Shown here: positions 10,762-22,064 of the stretch, piece after piece | How the letters are laid out: each line of letters opens with the position of its first letter | Numbering within the stretch: the stretch's first letter is position 1 | DNA from: Rhodamnia argentea | Taxonomy: Eukaryota > Streptophyta > Magnoliopsida > Myrtales > Myrtaceae | DNA: 64,000 nt | Assembly (NCBI RefSeq): GCF_020921035.1 | Contig: NC_063160.1 | Span: 18,131,095 to 18,195,094 of the forward strand | Direction: 5' to 3' | The notes under the pieces: generated by a model | The model's input: the letters and a program-made list of their open reading frames with translations, nothing else | Database searches by the model: none | Told to the model about the DNA's origin: nothing | Program-made: the position numbers and the translations under genes

Positions 10762-12042
10762 TGTTGACACCCGAATTTTTTAGTCGAGTTTTCCTTTAGT
10801 TTTATTTTCCAAAATTCATTAAAAATTCACAAAAAATCAAAAAAATTATAAAATCAACATTGGAAGCCTTGGCCAAGCTTAAGGAACCAATTTGGAACAA
10901 AAAATAATTTTTCATGTTTTTCGCATTTTTTTTTAATATTTTCGAAAATAGGAAAATACTTGAAAAATTCATAAAAAATACTTTTAGAGGTCGTAAAAAT
11001 ACAGAAAAATATTCAATATTTCTCTTTTAATTCCCTTTCCATATTGACCTCAAGAAAAATTGAAAATTAAGTTCAATTTTAGGTGTTTCTTCACAATGCC
11101 TAAGGTTGAATTTGCATAAAAAATACCAATTGAGTCTTTTTATTTGCAAATTTTGCACATTTTAGGTCTAGACATTCAATTGCAGTCCCTTTGAACTTCA
11201 ATTTGATCAATTGCACCCTCAATTGCATGAATTGCACTAATTAGGCAAAATCCCCAAATTATTTGCAATTTAGTCCCTCAATTTGCCAATTTTTGAAATT
11301 ACTTTTAATTGAGGGACTTTCGTGGCAAAATTGGACTGGTACCCTATGTTTTCACACATTCTGAATCAATTGGCATAGGTCTCATGGTCCAATTTGATCA
11401 AATTGACATCCAATTGAACTATTCCCCAATTAGGGCGAAATTGAAAAATTTGGGGTTTTCATATAAATTGATGGGAAATTTTGGGCAAAAACACATTTCT
11501 AGATAATATCTAGGCCCCTGAGTTCAATTTTGAGGTTTAATTGCAAAAATTCCCAGTCAATTTTGATTAATTTTGAAAATTGAGCAAAAATTCACTGTCT
11601 CGAACCGGTTCGAGCCCGGTCGACCACCGGTCGGACCGGTCGAACCGGTCCGAACAAAGTCGTCTTCCCCACGTTCATACGTGCATTTGCAGATTTTGAA
11701 GTTGAGTTTCAACGATCAAATTGAGGATCCATTCAATGCTAATTGGAGCGATTAGTGTGGGGGTTTTGTTTTTCGGGATATGGTGCGTCGATTGGGACCG
11801 GCGGCGCGACCAATCTTCGCCGGAGCACGGCGGAGCAGCCGGTCAAAGACTCGGAGGCCAAAAGTCAATATTTCACAATCCGTGTCAAATTGATGCTCGT
11901 TTTGCGATTAACGGAGGCCTAACGGACGCGAACGGAATCCTAACCGATTTCGTCGCCGTCCCAAGCAACCTATTAGCACGTGACTACACATGAGAACGGC
12001 CCGGCGAAGCTCACCCGTGCGCGCCAAGTTTTCAAATCCGAG

Positions 12043-12050
12043 TATAAAAG
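12043..12050 (+). promoter_or_regulatory. TATA box of the LTR promoter
   Basis: CGAGTATAAAAGGCTT is a strong plant TATA box, followed after about 25-40 bases by purine-rich GAGAGAGGAGG and further GA-rich sequence. It sits about 1.28 kb into the LTR, which would put the U3/R boundary near 12070-12080. Confidence 0.7.
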
Positions 12051-13019
12051 GCTTGAAGATGATTCTAGAAGAGAGAGGAGGCTCATTCGTGCTCGCATAC
12101 TAACGGAATAGAGAGAGAAAGAGAGAGCGAGTAGTGAGAGAAGGTCTAGAGAGCTTCATTGTAGCTCGCCGGAGCTCGTTCTGCAAGGCGGTCGTCCGGC
12201 CAATCCAGGCCATTCCAAGCCGTGAAACCACTTCCGGAAGTTCGTCCGAAGTTCGGGGAAGCTATCGCCACCAATATTGCCGCCCGAAACCGCCCGGATC
12301 GGTAAGTTGAGCTCTCAATTTTCTCACTGTGCATTCATGGCGACTTGACCTCCCGAACTCCATTCTTGCAATTACCTTGTGCCTTTTACTCCTATTACAT
12401 CTCTGACCTCGTTCGCAACTTACTCTTGCATTGATTCTGTCCAAATCTCCCGAGTCGAGCCTCCAACATCATACGGTGCGGCCGAGCACCGGCCAGGCCA
12501 TTCTAGCCCTCGCGAGCTCGATCTGAGCTCGAGGTAAGTTTCCTTACCTCCTCTTCTAGCTTCTCTGTAATAGAATTGAACTATTGTGCTCTGTGCTTCG
12601 TGATTGAACTCTGCAACTACGAGACTGTGTGTGTTTGATTAGTTGTGATTTCGTGGATAGAATTGTTCGATTTTCAACTATGTTGATCCGAGGGGTGAGA
12701 GGAATTGATCGGCGGTGGTTTCACGTCGATCCGGCGAGATCTCACCGTTAGATCTCGCCGGAGGAACCATGGCCGTCCGTTTGGTGTCGTCGCGAGGAAG
12801 AAGAAAAAGGTGACGTGGCAGGTCGGCGGGTCAAACGAGTTGAGTTGTCGACGTACGATAGGGCCGGCTCGGATCCGAGTCGGCTCGGCCGTTGGCGCGA
12901 GCGGGCTGACTCAGATCTGATCCAACGGCCGAGAAAATTAGGTAGGTTTGATTCTCGGCCGTTGGATTTTCGTTTAGTATTTTAGAAATTAGATATATTA
13001 GATAGAAAATAAGAAAAAT

Positions 13020-13540
13020 TAAAAACGGCGTCGTTTTAGGTTAGTAAAGTTAGCACGACGTCGTTTAGGGCATATAGTGAATGAACGGTTTAGATTGATC
13101 TAGGGTTAGATCGTGGCCGTCCAAGTTGTATATTTGATGCGGTGACGTTTTGTGTAAAAGACGATAGGTCGGCGTCGTTTTGTGGTTTAGGAGTTTTGGA
13201 ACAAATCACAGCCGTTCATTTGTTTAAAAGATGCGACACCGTTTAGGACGAGGCCGAGTGCGTCGTCGTTTTAGACTTAAGAAGGGATGAGCGGCTCGAT
13301 TGGCCTCAAGTCGATAGCAACGTCCGAGATCGAATCCGATGTCTTGATCGCGGCCGCCCTTTCAATGTTACGAAGGCGACGTCGTTTTAGCTTGGGGTGT
13401 TCGGACGGCTGAGATTAATTCATAGATCGATCTCGGCCGTCCATTTTTTTTACATATTTTTGAATATTAGGAATTCATTATAGAAAATAAAAAAATATAG
13501 AAATATACGAAAAATAGATGCGGTGCCGTTTTTGTGTTGC
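13020..13540 (+). repeat. Degenerate minisatellite with CGNCGTCGTTTT core inside the LTR
   Basis: Variants of GCGNCGTCGTTTTAG occur at about 13025, 13055, 13137, 13170, 13233, 13260, 13376 and 13520. Between them are variants of GGCCGTCCATTT and GATCTCGGCCGT. Spacing is irregular (about 25-145 bp). The two words alternate, which suggests an old, eroded tandem array. Confidence 0.7.
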
Positions 13541-14602
13541 GGGCGGATTCGCGGAGGCGGTCGGACCGGGGTGACCGGCCGTTGACCGGTTTGACCCGGT
13601 CCGGTTTATTAATAAAAAAAATAATAAAAAATAAAAAGAAATTTCCAAAAATCCAAAAAAAATTGTAAAAATACTTAGAAAATTCATAAAAATTCCCCGA
13701 TTTTCATAAAAAATTTCTAAAAATTTCTAGATCGATTCGGGACTCATAAAGTCTGGATCGAAAATTTTTGAGACTTCGAGGGTCGATTAATTTCGATCCG
13801 GAAAATTCCCAATATTTTGAAAAAAATAAATAAAAATTCCAAAAAAATAGAAAAAATTAGAAAAATTCAAGAAAATCACAAAAAATGAGAAATGGCCACA
13901 TTCAACTGGCCAAATCGAAATTTTGTGATTTTCGGGTCCCAAATCCCAAAAATGACCATTCTACCCTTCCGGGCCTTCCGCCCTAAATTTTTACCAAATC
14001 ACCCCGACACCCAATTTTTGATTTTTGTATGGGCCGATAGGGCCATTTTAGACATATCGAACCTTGTTTGATTGATTTGATCGATTGTATTGATTTTGAT
14101 TGCGCATTAATTTTTCTGATTGTGATTGATTAGGATAGAAAATTCCCATCTGCGTGAAAACTTAGAATTGTTAGGGCCTACCTCACCCGATATTACATCT
14201 ACATGAAATCTTAGGTTAGAAAAACAATCGACATCGGTAACCGAAAGGGCGTCGAATATGAAATTTGGCGTAACCAAGTCCCCGGACCCAAAATCTCTGG
14301 TTTTCGCGGAACCGAACGGTTTCTCCCGACCGCTCGGTAAGGTTTTCCGATCGTACCTTCCAATAAATCGATCGGTGGCGACTCCAAAATTGCATGTACA
14401 CATCGCACATGCCACCCGACCACACAAGGTCAATTTCGATATTTGAAAAATTTTACCCGACATCGCGATTCGAGTAATGGGTCTTGGGAGAGACCTGCGA
14501 TCCCATAAAATATAATATATATAAAAGGGGGAATCGGCTCGTTAACCCTACTCGCCCCCGCCGGAACCTAAACGATCCGGACCGACGGAGAGGGTCGCGA
14601 CA

Positions 14603-16039
14603 ATAATGACTTGTGAAAAATGGCTTTCTTTTTGCATTTCCTGTATCAAGCTAACTATGTTGTACTACCTATATTTACTTCAATCTTTTCATCTTCTTTT
14701 ATTGTGCCAAAACTACATGTAGTAACACAGCTACATTGTTTTCAAGATCCTCCATATTTTTCTATTTAGAAGCCTTACTTCTAGAGCATTAACGTGATGT
14801 CATTTTCCATAGCAAAATGATGATATTCCAACTTGTTTTTTTTTATTCAAGCGGGGGTATAGATTGTAAATTAACATGCAATTGAAGTATATTGTATTCA
14901 AAGAGTTATATTTTTATAAGTAACTAATATTAGCGGTCCCACTGGGCCGGGACCGGGACCGGACTGGACCGCCGGTCCCGGTCCGTGGTCTTGAAAATTT
15001 GGGGACCGGGACTACCGGTCCGGTCCCCGGTTCCATACCAGGACCGGACCGACTTGGACCATGCACACCCCTAGATTTAATATGGCCAAGATCCTTCTTT
15101 TATACAATGTTCACTTTGGCCCCTCTTTTGAGAGAACAAAAGCATTTCTAGCCCTTATTTGGAATTTCCCTAACGATTAAATGTGAATCTTTTCTTTTTG
15201 GGTTTTTTGCAAAAAAAATACTTGGGTCCTAAACTATCTCTCGGGTAAATGTTGGTGCATTTTTATAGAACACTTCAAAGTTGTGGCCAAATTTATCCTC
15301 CAAGTGAAAGTCGGTGTCTTTCTTAGTAATGCTTGAAAGTTAGAGTTGGAATTGTCACTTGAATGAAATTTAGCACGTTTTTGTGAAAATGCTCCCATTT
15401 TTTTTTATATCTTTGACCAAAGATGAAATTGTCACAATGTTGGTTGTTAGCTCATATACATCGCCTTCTTGAGAGAAAAAGTGATTGAGAAAAATGAAAT
15501 TTCATTAGGAGCAATTCATCACGAAACTAAAACTAATGTGAAAATTGTGTTAGAGGTTAACTAAATTTGTCTTAATACATCTTTCTAAATAATGAATTGT
15601 TGGTCTCCAACACTTTTATTTCTCAAATTTAGATTGCTCACATCATTAGCCTCCGCGACAAGCTCGCGAGTCAAACGAGCTTCGCAGCCGAGCTCAACCG
15701 TCCCGCCAAATCATTGTCGAACGGCCTCGATCTATGCGGGAGATAAATGCAGCTTGAAATTCCTTTCAAAAGAGAAAAATATAATCGAACGTATTGAACT
15801 ATGAAGAAGGTATTTGATTTGGAAATTAAATTCGAAGTCGGTTATCGCAATTTTTTTTTTTAATTTGGTAAAATGGCACTAAAGTCATTCTTCAACGATT
15901 CCGAGGGACTGTTCCTTCACTGCGTGTTCGTTATCTTAAATTGGTAAATTGGTAGGAGACATCACCCTAGTCAGTTAGATTTATAAAATTTAATCACACT
16001 TCTTACTAACAAATAGCCCTAAGAAAAGCTCGTTTTCGC
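14603..16039. other. Intergenic, AT-rich, with one GGTCC-rich transposon-like fragment
   Basis: No gene is seen. 14930-15074 is the GGTCC/GGACC fragment given separately. 15200-15400 has loosely repeated phrases about 70 bp apart (CTTGAAAGTTAGAGTTGGAA-like), probably further transposon remains. The 70-aa open frame at 15592 has no protein features. Confidence 0.5.
14930..15074. mobile_element. hAT-like non-autonomous element end, GGTCC-rich
   Basis: The segment is packed with GGACCGG/CCGGTCC words and ends ATGCACACCCCTA. Read on the other strand this starts TAGGGGTGTGCAT, which resembles hAT-family terminal inverted repeats. I could not find a matching second terminus, so this is probably a truncated copy. 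Confidence 0.45.
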
Positions 16040-17470
16040 TTAAATTCGGATCAATGCCCTATCTTTGAGCAAAGCTTCAGCCGCCAATCTCCCTGAAACC
16101 AGAGCCCCATCGAAAGTGGCCGATGTCAGGTAATCCCCACACACGTACACGCCCGACCCGACCCTCGGATCCTTAGTCAAGTCGGTGGGCGGGCATTGGT
16201 TCGGCTGCGCGAACCCGATCCTGTAAGTCCTCAGGTGCCTCCACGAACCCACCGCAGACTCCCCGAACCAATCGGTGAGCTCCCGAACCACCTTGGCCGT
16301 CAAGTCATTATCGCTCACCCCCTCGAACAGCCCGATCAATGACACGGACACCAGAGCCTTCTCGGGCGGGCCGTAGGACGGAGCCACATTGGTGGCAAAA
16401 AACATGTTATTCACAATCCCCTTACCCGACCCATTGAGGAAAAGAACCGGATCTTTGACAGGGATCCGGTCCCGGTCCGCCGCGAAATACAAGCAAACCG
16501 TGCTTCGTGGTGGTTTTCTGTTGGCCTTCGCTCCTTCATATTTTCCCGCCAAAAGCTTAGCGGCTGCAGGTTCCTCAACCGCAACGATCACTCCAAGCTC
16601 ACTTCGGAGAATTTCTCCACTCTCCAATCTCAAAATCGGCGATTCGGACTTGTCGAATTCAATTGACACTGCTTTGGTGTTCAACAAGATCGATTCCTGC
16701 GGCAATTTGAGCGCTAATTGCTTGGGAATGGCGGCGATCCCTTTCGCTGGAAGAGCATTGTCTCCGAGAGCGAGGCACTTGAAGACGAAATCGAAGAGCC
16801 TAGAGGTGGTCTCGAGCTCCCTGTCGAAGAAGATCCCTCCGAAAAAGGGCCTGAAGAACCGTTCCACAATCGAATCTGAGAATCCTAATTTTGTCAACAG
16901 GTCAATCGTCCGTACCTCATCGGCGGTCAGAATTTCCCGGTCCGACCTGCTCAGGACCCGAATCCTTGCCAATCCGATGAGCAATTTATCCAGGACCGAC
17001 CCGATCGGGTTGACCAGGGTGTTAACGGAGTCGGAGAAGTGCCTGATGGGGTCAGCCACGGTGTGGAACCGGCCGTCGTAGTAAACGAGGGCGCCCGAAT
17101 AGAATCTCTTGAGGTCCAGGGCCCGGTAGTCGAGCAGCTTCTGGGCTTCGGGGTAGGCCGTGATGAAGATCTGGAAACCCCGGTCGAGAAGGAAGCCGTC
17201 GACGAGGTCGGTCCGCACGCGGCCGCCGACCGCGTCGGAGGCTTCGAGGAGGAGGAAAGGGACGTCGTGGGAGCGGAGGCGGGCGGCGGCGGCGAGACCC
17301 GCGAGGCCGGCGCCGACGATGATGACCTTGGGTGGAGGGTCAGAGCCAGAGGAGTTGGGGAGGTGGGTGGCGGGGGGAGCTGCGTGGGGTCTGAAGGGGA
17401 AGGAGGATGAGAGCTTGGTGGGGGACGAGGAGAACGGAATGTGGGGAGGTGAGAAGAGAGAGAGTGTCAT
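16040..17470 (-). CDS. Plastid-type FAD-dependent amine oxidase/phytoene-desaturase-like oxidoreductase
   Basis: This is a single-exon, 476-aa flavoprotein. Residues 1-45 are Ser/Pro-rich with few acids, like a chloroplast transit peptide. VIIVGAGLAGLAAAARL (about 49-65) is the dinucleotide-binding GxGxxG motif, followed by the ribose-binding Glu at about 76 and GGRVRTD. The C-terminus carries the second FAD-binding block, GVYVCGDYL...GALVSGRLAAEALL. The family (amino-oxidase fold: phytoene desaturases, protoporphyrinogen and polyamine oxidases) oxidises varied substrates. Length and layout fit a plant/cyanobacterial subgroup of undefined substrate, so I do not assign one. The stop is TAA at 16040-16042. 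The start is the first in-frame Met and gives a full transit peptide. It lies upstream of no obvious partner gene. Confidence 0.9.
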   Translation of the reverse strand: MTLSLFSPPHIPFSSSPTKLSSSFPFRPHAAPPATHLPNSSGSDPPPKVIIVGAGLAGLAAAARLRSHDVPFLLLEASDAVGGRVRTDLVDGFLLDRGFQIFITAYPEAQKLLDYRALDLKRFYSGALVYYDGRFHTVADPIRHFSDSVNTLVNPIGSVLDKLLIGLARIRVLSRSDREILTADEVRTIDLLTKLGFSDSIVERFFRPFFGGIFFDRELETTSRLFDFVFKCLALGDNALPAKGIAAIPKQLALKLPQESILLNTKAVSIEFDKSESPILRLESGEILRSELGVIVAVEEPAAAKLLAGKYEGAKANRKPPRSTVCLYFAADRDRIPVKDPVLFLNGSGKGIVNNMFFATNVAPSYGPPEKALVSVSLIGLFEGVSDNDLTAKVVRELTDWFGESAVGSWRHLRTYRIGFAQPNQCPPTDLTKDPRVGSGVYVCGDYLTSATFDGALVSGRLAAEALLKDRALIRI

Positions 17471-18759
17471 CTGGAATCATACAGAGGAAGTAGAATTTGG
17501 GTGTGCTTTCCGATTCCAGCAAATCCATGGCGAAGAACAGCGATCTCACAGGCTTTGAAGATGAGTTGTGGCTGTGGTTTCTCTCCCATGGCTGGACCTC
17601 TATCCACACTTTGCTCTAAGAGATGAAGCGCGGATGAAGCTGAATTGGCTTATCCATTTGCTACCAGATCAGATGGAGACATCATTGCCACGTCAGAAAA
17701 TGAGGAATTTTCGTAATTTCGGATTTCTCTTTCATGAATCAACAGTTTTTGTAGCCCTTTTTTCCTGACCCATCATTTTTCCTGCCAGTGGAACCATTAC
17801 AGAACAAGTTGGTTTCCCCCTTCTTCTTTCGTTGTCTACATTGATTGTTGTTGTTACTGTTATCATATCATAATCATCATTTTCCATGGGCAACTTCCAG
17901 CTCTCTTTTTTCCTAATAAAGCTTCTAATTTCCAGATTAGTCGCGTTACCATGTAGTCTCTCAATTATCAATTCCAAGTTTCGTAGCACAAAATGGAATT
18001 GCAGCCCGTAATTGTGATATGTGGCAGCACCAGCAGGTCAAAGTTCACTCTGAAACGGCTTAAGTATGCCCTTCTATCTTGTATTTGGATGCAACGGTTC
18101 AACTTGGACTGTAGCTGTAGTTAGATGTTCTGAAGATTGGTTCAATAGGTAAACTTATTGAACCAAATGAAAAAGGACGTATCTGTGCTCATCTAAACAA
18201 CATGAGACATACATCAAAGTATATTGTCACAAGCATGTTGAGACCAACTTTATGCATAGGCAACTTTTGGGGTGAATGAATGTCTACAAGAAGTGTAACA
18301 GAACAACTATCTTCGCCAATGTGAGGTGTTCAATCTCAATTTCTTTGTTTGCTCCCGCCTGCACACACGGCTTGCATCCTCTTATTCAGCTAGGGAATAT
18401 AGGAAGACAAGAAAAAATGTGGAACTCTGAAATGCTGCGGTAGAGAAGGAAGTGTTCTCTAAACAGTGCCGACTATTTTGACCCAAACAAAAAAAAGAAA
18501 CAGTGACTACTATAACCACCAGTGTGATCAAAGAGGGTTTGTATACAGTAAGAACCTGGAGTCCATGGCAATGTGTTATGTACATGCATCAAACCTGAAT
18601 CAGACATGGGTATGTATCCATGTCAGAGGAATGTTAGCAGTAGCCCAGAGTTACTAGCTTCGTAAGAGGGGCGCTGAGTGATGTTGGAAAGGCATTTGCC
18701 TGGATGTCAAAAGACTAGTCGAAACAGGTGCTGGGGGTTGGCACAAACAAAGTGGAGCT
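17471..18759. other. Intergenic between FAD oxidoreductase and the unrecognised gene
   Basis: The right flank of the oxidoreductase holds its promoter on the minus strand. The part near 18700 should hold the 3'UTR of the next gene. No coding region, RNA gene or clear repeat was found. Confidence 0.4.
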
Positions 18760-19827
18760 TTATGGGCTGCGTATTTCATTGAAGACCGGCAACCTCTTTG
18801 TAGTATGAGACTGGCCATCCAGAAAATGTTGAATGTATGTATCTACATCTTCCCTTGATGGCGATACACCGGGATGACAAGGTAAAGTGATCTGAATGCC
18901 ATCATCCTGCGGTGACCAGTCGCGAGGGCACATTGTTCTGCCGGAAGAGTAGTGGATTTGTCTAGGTCTGTTGGTTGTGGTGGTTGCCATTTCTACTCTT
19001 GTGAATACTGCTCTGCTCGCCTGATCAACAGAGAGCCCCTTAAAAAGACTTGTGATGTATTGTAAACCATTGTCCATGAGAAATTCGCATAAACTATCTT
19101 GAAAACTCATTGTGCATGTAACTTTATAGTTTGCTATTCGTGAGAAAGAACATTTCATACCTCAGGGTTGACCTTCATGGCAGAAGGGGAGAACCGCTGC
19201 GCCTGCTCTCCTTTTCCATGAACATGCTGCGAATGGAGTAAAGACGCAACTGTTAAATTTCAAAGCATATGAACTCTGGACAATTGTAGTGTGATTGTAG
19301 ATTGACCGCTGGTGGCAAGAATGGTTTATCATGGGCCACATTACCAGCATATATCTGACTGCAGCACAGTTTTACACCGGGAAACGGACTTGAAAGGAAG
19401 AAAAAAGAACTCTTTCACCATATGAAAATGGGAGGAGAAGACTCACATGCCGTCTTGATCCATAAGAGAAGAGACAATTCTCCTCTCCTGCTCGATAAGT
19501 TGCCCTCTTGTGCCGACTGTCACCCGAAGAGGATCCTCCAGAATCCGATGCCAGTAAGACACCATCCACCACCAGTGTGTCTTCCTCCATATTAACCATA
19601 ACCGGTGAGATGGAATCGTTGTTCTCCACAGCTGATGATGGAGATTTTAACAGAAACTTGATGATAGGTGAATATGTATCGATGTTTTGATTCATCTGGA
19701 AATGCCTTTGGCGGCCTCTCCCCTGCAGCAGATTACTGTCCATTGTGCGCGTGTTGATCACGGGAAGATTTCCAGTTAATGCCCTCATCTTAGCAAGTCG
19801 CGAGTTGTGGCCATAAAGGTTTTCCAT
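18760..19827 (-). CDS. Unrecognised plant protein, 235 aa, three coding exons
   Basis: Exons read on the minus strand: 19827-19447, 19226-19161 and 19020-18760. Junctions are CAT|GTGAGT, GAG|GTATGA and acceptors TTCGCAG and GATCAG, all in phase 0, giving 127 + 22 + 86 residues and a TAA stop. The start reads MENLYGHNSRLAKMRAL. The middle is acidic then Ser/Gly-rich (DSGGSSSGDSRHKR). The C-terminal exon has a compact block, RDWSPQDDGIQITLPC...DVDTYIQHFLDG, that looks conserved. No signal peptide, membrane segment or known domain is visible. I do not recognise the family. An in-frame extension upstream of the Met is possible, because the sequence before it ends in a splice-acceptor-like GAAAGCAG. 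Confidence 0.72.
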
Positions 19828-21240
19828 GAGGCCTTCTTCTCCTGCTTTCCACAGAAGAAAGATGTATGTCTAACTATGTTTCATTCAGACATCATTTCAC
19901 CTGGAAGACCTCTAAATGATATCTAGTACATCTTCTTGGAGTGATAATCACGACTAAATCGAATACACTTTCAATTACAAAAGACCCAGAGGTTTCTCAT
20001 TCATTTCTTTCAGATTGGGGTTTCTCTATGGCTCTCCAAATACGTAACTCTAAAACGATCAAACCCTGATCGACCTACTTCCCATCATCAGTCAAAGACG
20101 GGTAAATTTATGATCAATATCCTTGAGTTCTTCCCTGAAACTGAAAGCTTGAATTTTGGGAAATTTAACGTAGCATTTATTTCCTGTATTGCCCAGGAAG
20201 TACAGGCCAAAGAAATTAAATACGAGGAGAACGCTTAATGTAGATCACGACAAAACAATTGTTTCTACGAACCGTCACTTTGCTATCAATTTAGCCATAA
20301 CGGCTATAGATGAGAGTACTAGCAACTCAAGCGGCTTCTTCAAGCACACATCAAAAACCCCAATGGCGTTATTCAAAGAATTACTATCAGTCATGATGCA
20401 CTTAAATAAGCAAACAAACTGATCCATCTAATTGCTCTTGTTTTCATTATTCCTTTTGACTCCGAAGTCTCTCTTACTCCAAAAGTTGCAATTCCCGCCC
20501 AAGTTTGAATTTTGACGACAGATTCCAGAAAGAGAAAATCAGAAATCAAACCAGGAGCGATCCATGAAACATGAAACATGACTGACGAGCGAGTTCGAAT
20601 CCTAATCCAAACAGCGGATTTCGGTGAACATCAACTGAGGAGCTTAACAAAAACTCATAAAGCAAAGGGATTCGTATAATAGCTCCTAGCTTCACGCGTC
20701 TGGAAGACAGAAGCATTTCAGAGGCTACTCAAAAGTCAAGTCCGACCTATGGAGCGATAGCAAAATGAACGAACTTGAATCCATGAAAATGAACTGGCGA
20801 TGGAGAAAAGAAGCTCGGCATATCGAACTTTTCGACAGTCATCGCCCAATACTCCCGAACCTCGTGTTTCCGTCGCTTCCATGCCTATTGCACCCACTGG
20901 AAGAGCGATCGAAACCTCTGAAGCTACTATTTCCATTCTCGTTACTAGCTTACCTGAAAAGCCTTTTTCGATATGTGTCCAGCTCGCGCCAGAACTCGAT
21001 TATCTCTGCAACTAGAAGACAGAGGAGGAGGAAGAGAATCGATCAGCGAGATGCAGTGATCGCTCGACAATCTCAAGCGTAAAAAACTCGAATGACCAAG
21101 CTATGTAGTTGTTGACGAATCACCTGCACCGAGAAGGACAGAGCAAAACCTAATCCTGAGAGCATAGCGATTGCATGAAACCAGAGAGAAGAGGGAGGAG
21201 GAGGGAGGACCAGGGGAGTGCTCCGCATATATATAGGTAA
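19828..21240 (-). promoter_or_regulatory. 5' region of the unrecognised gene: TATA box and non-coding exons
   Basis: On the minus strand a TATA box (CTATATATATG, 21236-21226) is followed by a CT-rich leader. Downstream lies a well-bounded candidate exon, 21005-20954, with a polypyrimidine tract and TTGCAG before it and CAG|GTAAGC after it. An acceptor-like site (TGGAAAGCAG) then precedes the exon with the main ATG. A short upstream frame (8 codons, 21176-21150) starts MQSLCSQD. These pieces would make a spliced 5'UTR. The joining is inferred, not proven. Confidence 0.5.
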
Positions 21241-22064
21241 GTGAGGCGGTGGGCCCCCTGCTGCATCTTTCTAATTTGATTTCGGATGATATTTTTGTAC
21301 TTTGAAAATAGTTTTGACCTTGTTTGATCCAGCATGTTTGGAGAAGAATCACCGAAACACAAATGAAGTATTGTCAGGGCATATACCATCAATAATGGTC
21401 TCATTAACATGAGAATATTGTCATTTAACTATCCTTAACTCATCGGAGAATTTGCGAAAATAATAATCGACGCGTAGCCGAAAAAGGCAGAAGGTGTTCC
21501 GTGGGGAAATCGCGAATTCATCTAAGTATGTTTGCGACAGTGGTTCAATCCATAACGAGTTTGAGTTTGGGTTTGGTGTGAGGTATAATTGGTTTACCTA
21601 TCATGAGATGGTAAGTTCTCAATTTGCCACAGTTGATTCGCTGATGCGTTTTGCCGAGCTTAGGACATGCTGGAAAAACAATCCCGCCACACTCGTCTGG
21701 TACTGTAGAAACTTGGAGACCATGATATGCCGAACTAGCTGAAAAAAGCGAATTTAGATGGGAGAAAGGGAGTGCAAAGGAGCATCAAAGATGAAAGTTT
21801 TCTCATACAACAGATTCCCCATAAATGCAGCCAATTGTTCTTATTGGTATTCCCAGCTTGGCTTTGTTGGGAACAATTTTACCCAAAAAGCATCACATTG
21901 AAACAGGTTTCAACAACAAAGCCACAACACAGAAACCTATTGCCTTACAAACTGTATGAGAAGTCACCAGACCCCGTGGGACAACACTGTACACAAATTC
22001 AATGATTCGAGACACCTAATTAACCCCATGGAAATGCTACAATGATGAACAGCCAATTCGATCC
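21241..22064. other. Intergenic
   Basis: This stretch lies between the TATA box of the unrecognised gene and the stop codon of the zinc-repeat gene. Its right part should hold that gene's 3'UTR. Open frames here are short and show no protein features. Confidence 0.4.

Larger units (their letters stand above)
1..14602 (+). mobile_element. Ty3/gypsy LTR retrotransposon, Tat lineage, 5'-truncated by window edge
   Basis: The order seen is gag, protease, G-patch, RT, RNase H, second RNase H, integrase, tandem-repeat spacer, polypurine tract and long 3' LTR. The second RNase H between RT-RNase H and integrase, together with arrays between integrase and the 3' LTR, is established for the Tat/Ogre group. 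Coding pieces fall in all three plus-strand frames with many stops, so the copy is dead. The 5' LTR and primer-binding site are outside the window. The element ends in CGCGACA at 14602, followed by ATAAT, a candidate 5-bp target duplication that cannot be compared with the other end here. Confidence 0.93.
10762..14602 (+). mobile_element. 3' long terminal repeat, 3841 bp
   Basis: It begins TGTTGACACC right after the polypurine tract and ends GGTCGCGACA, so the ends have the TG...CA form with imperfectly matching inverted termini. It contains an AT-rich U3 with repeated ATTGCA/AATTG words, a palindrome cluster near 11600, a TATA box at 12043 with a GA-rich stretch after it, and a GC-rich degenerate minisatellite at 13020-13540. 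It has no significant coding capacity. The 5' copy is outside the window, so LTR divergence and age cannot be judged here. Confidence 0.88.

Noticed and set aside
16389-17558. Plus-strand open frames opposite the FAD oxidoreductase
   Set aside because: Antisense by-products of a GC-rich single-exon gene; no family features.
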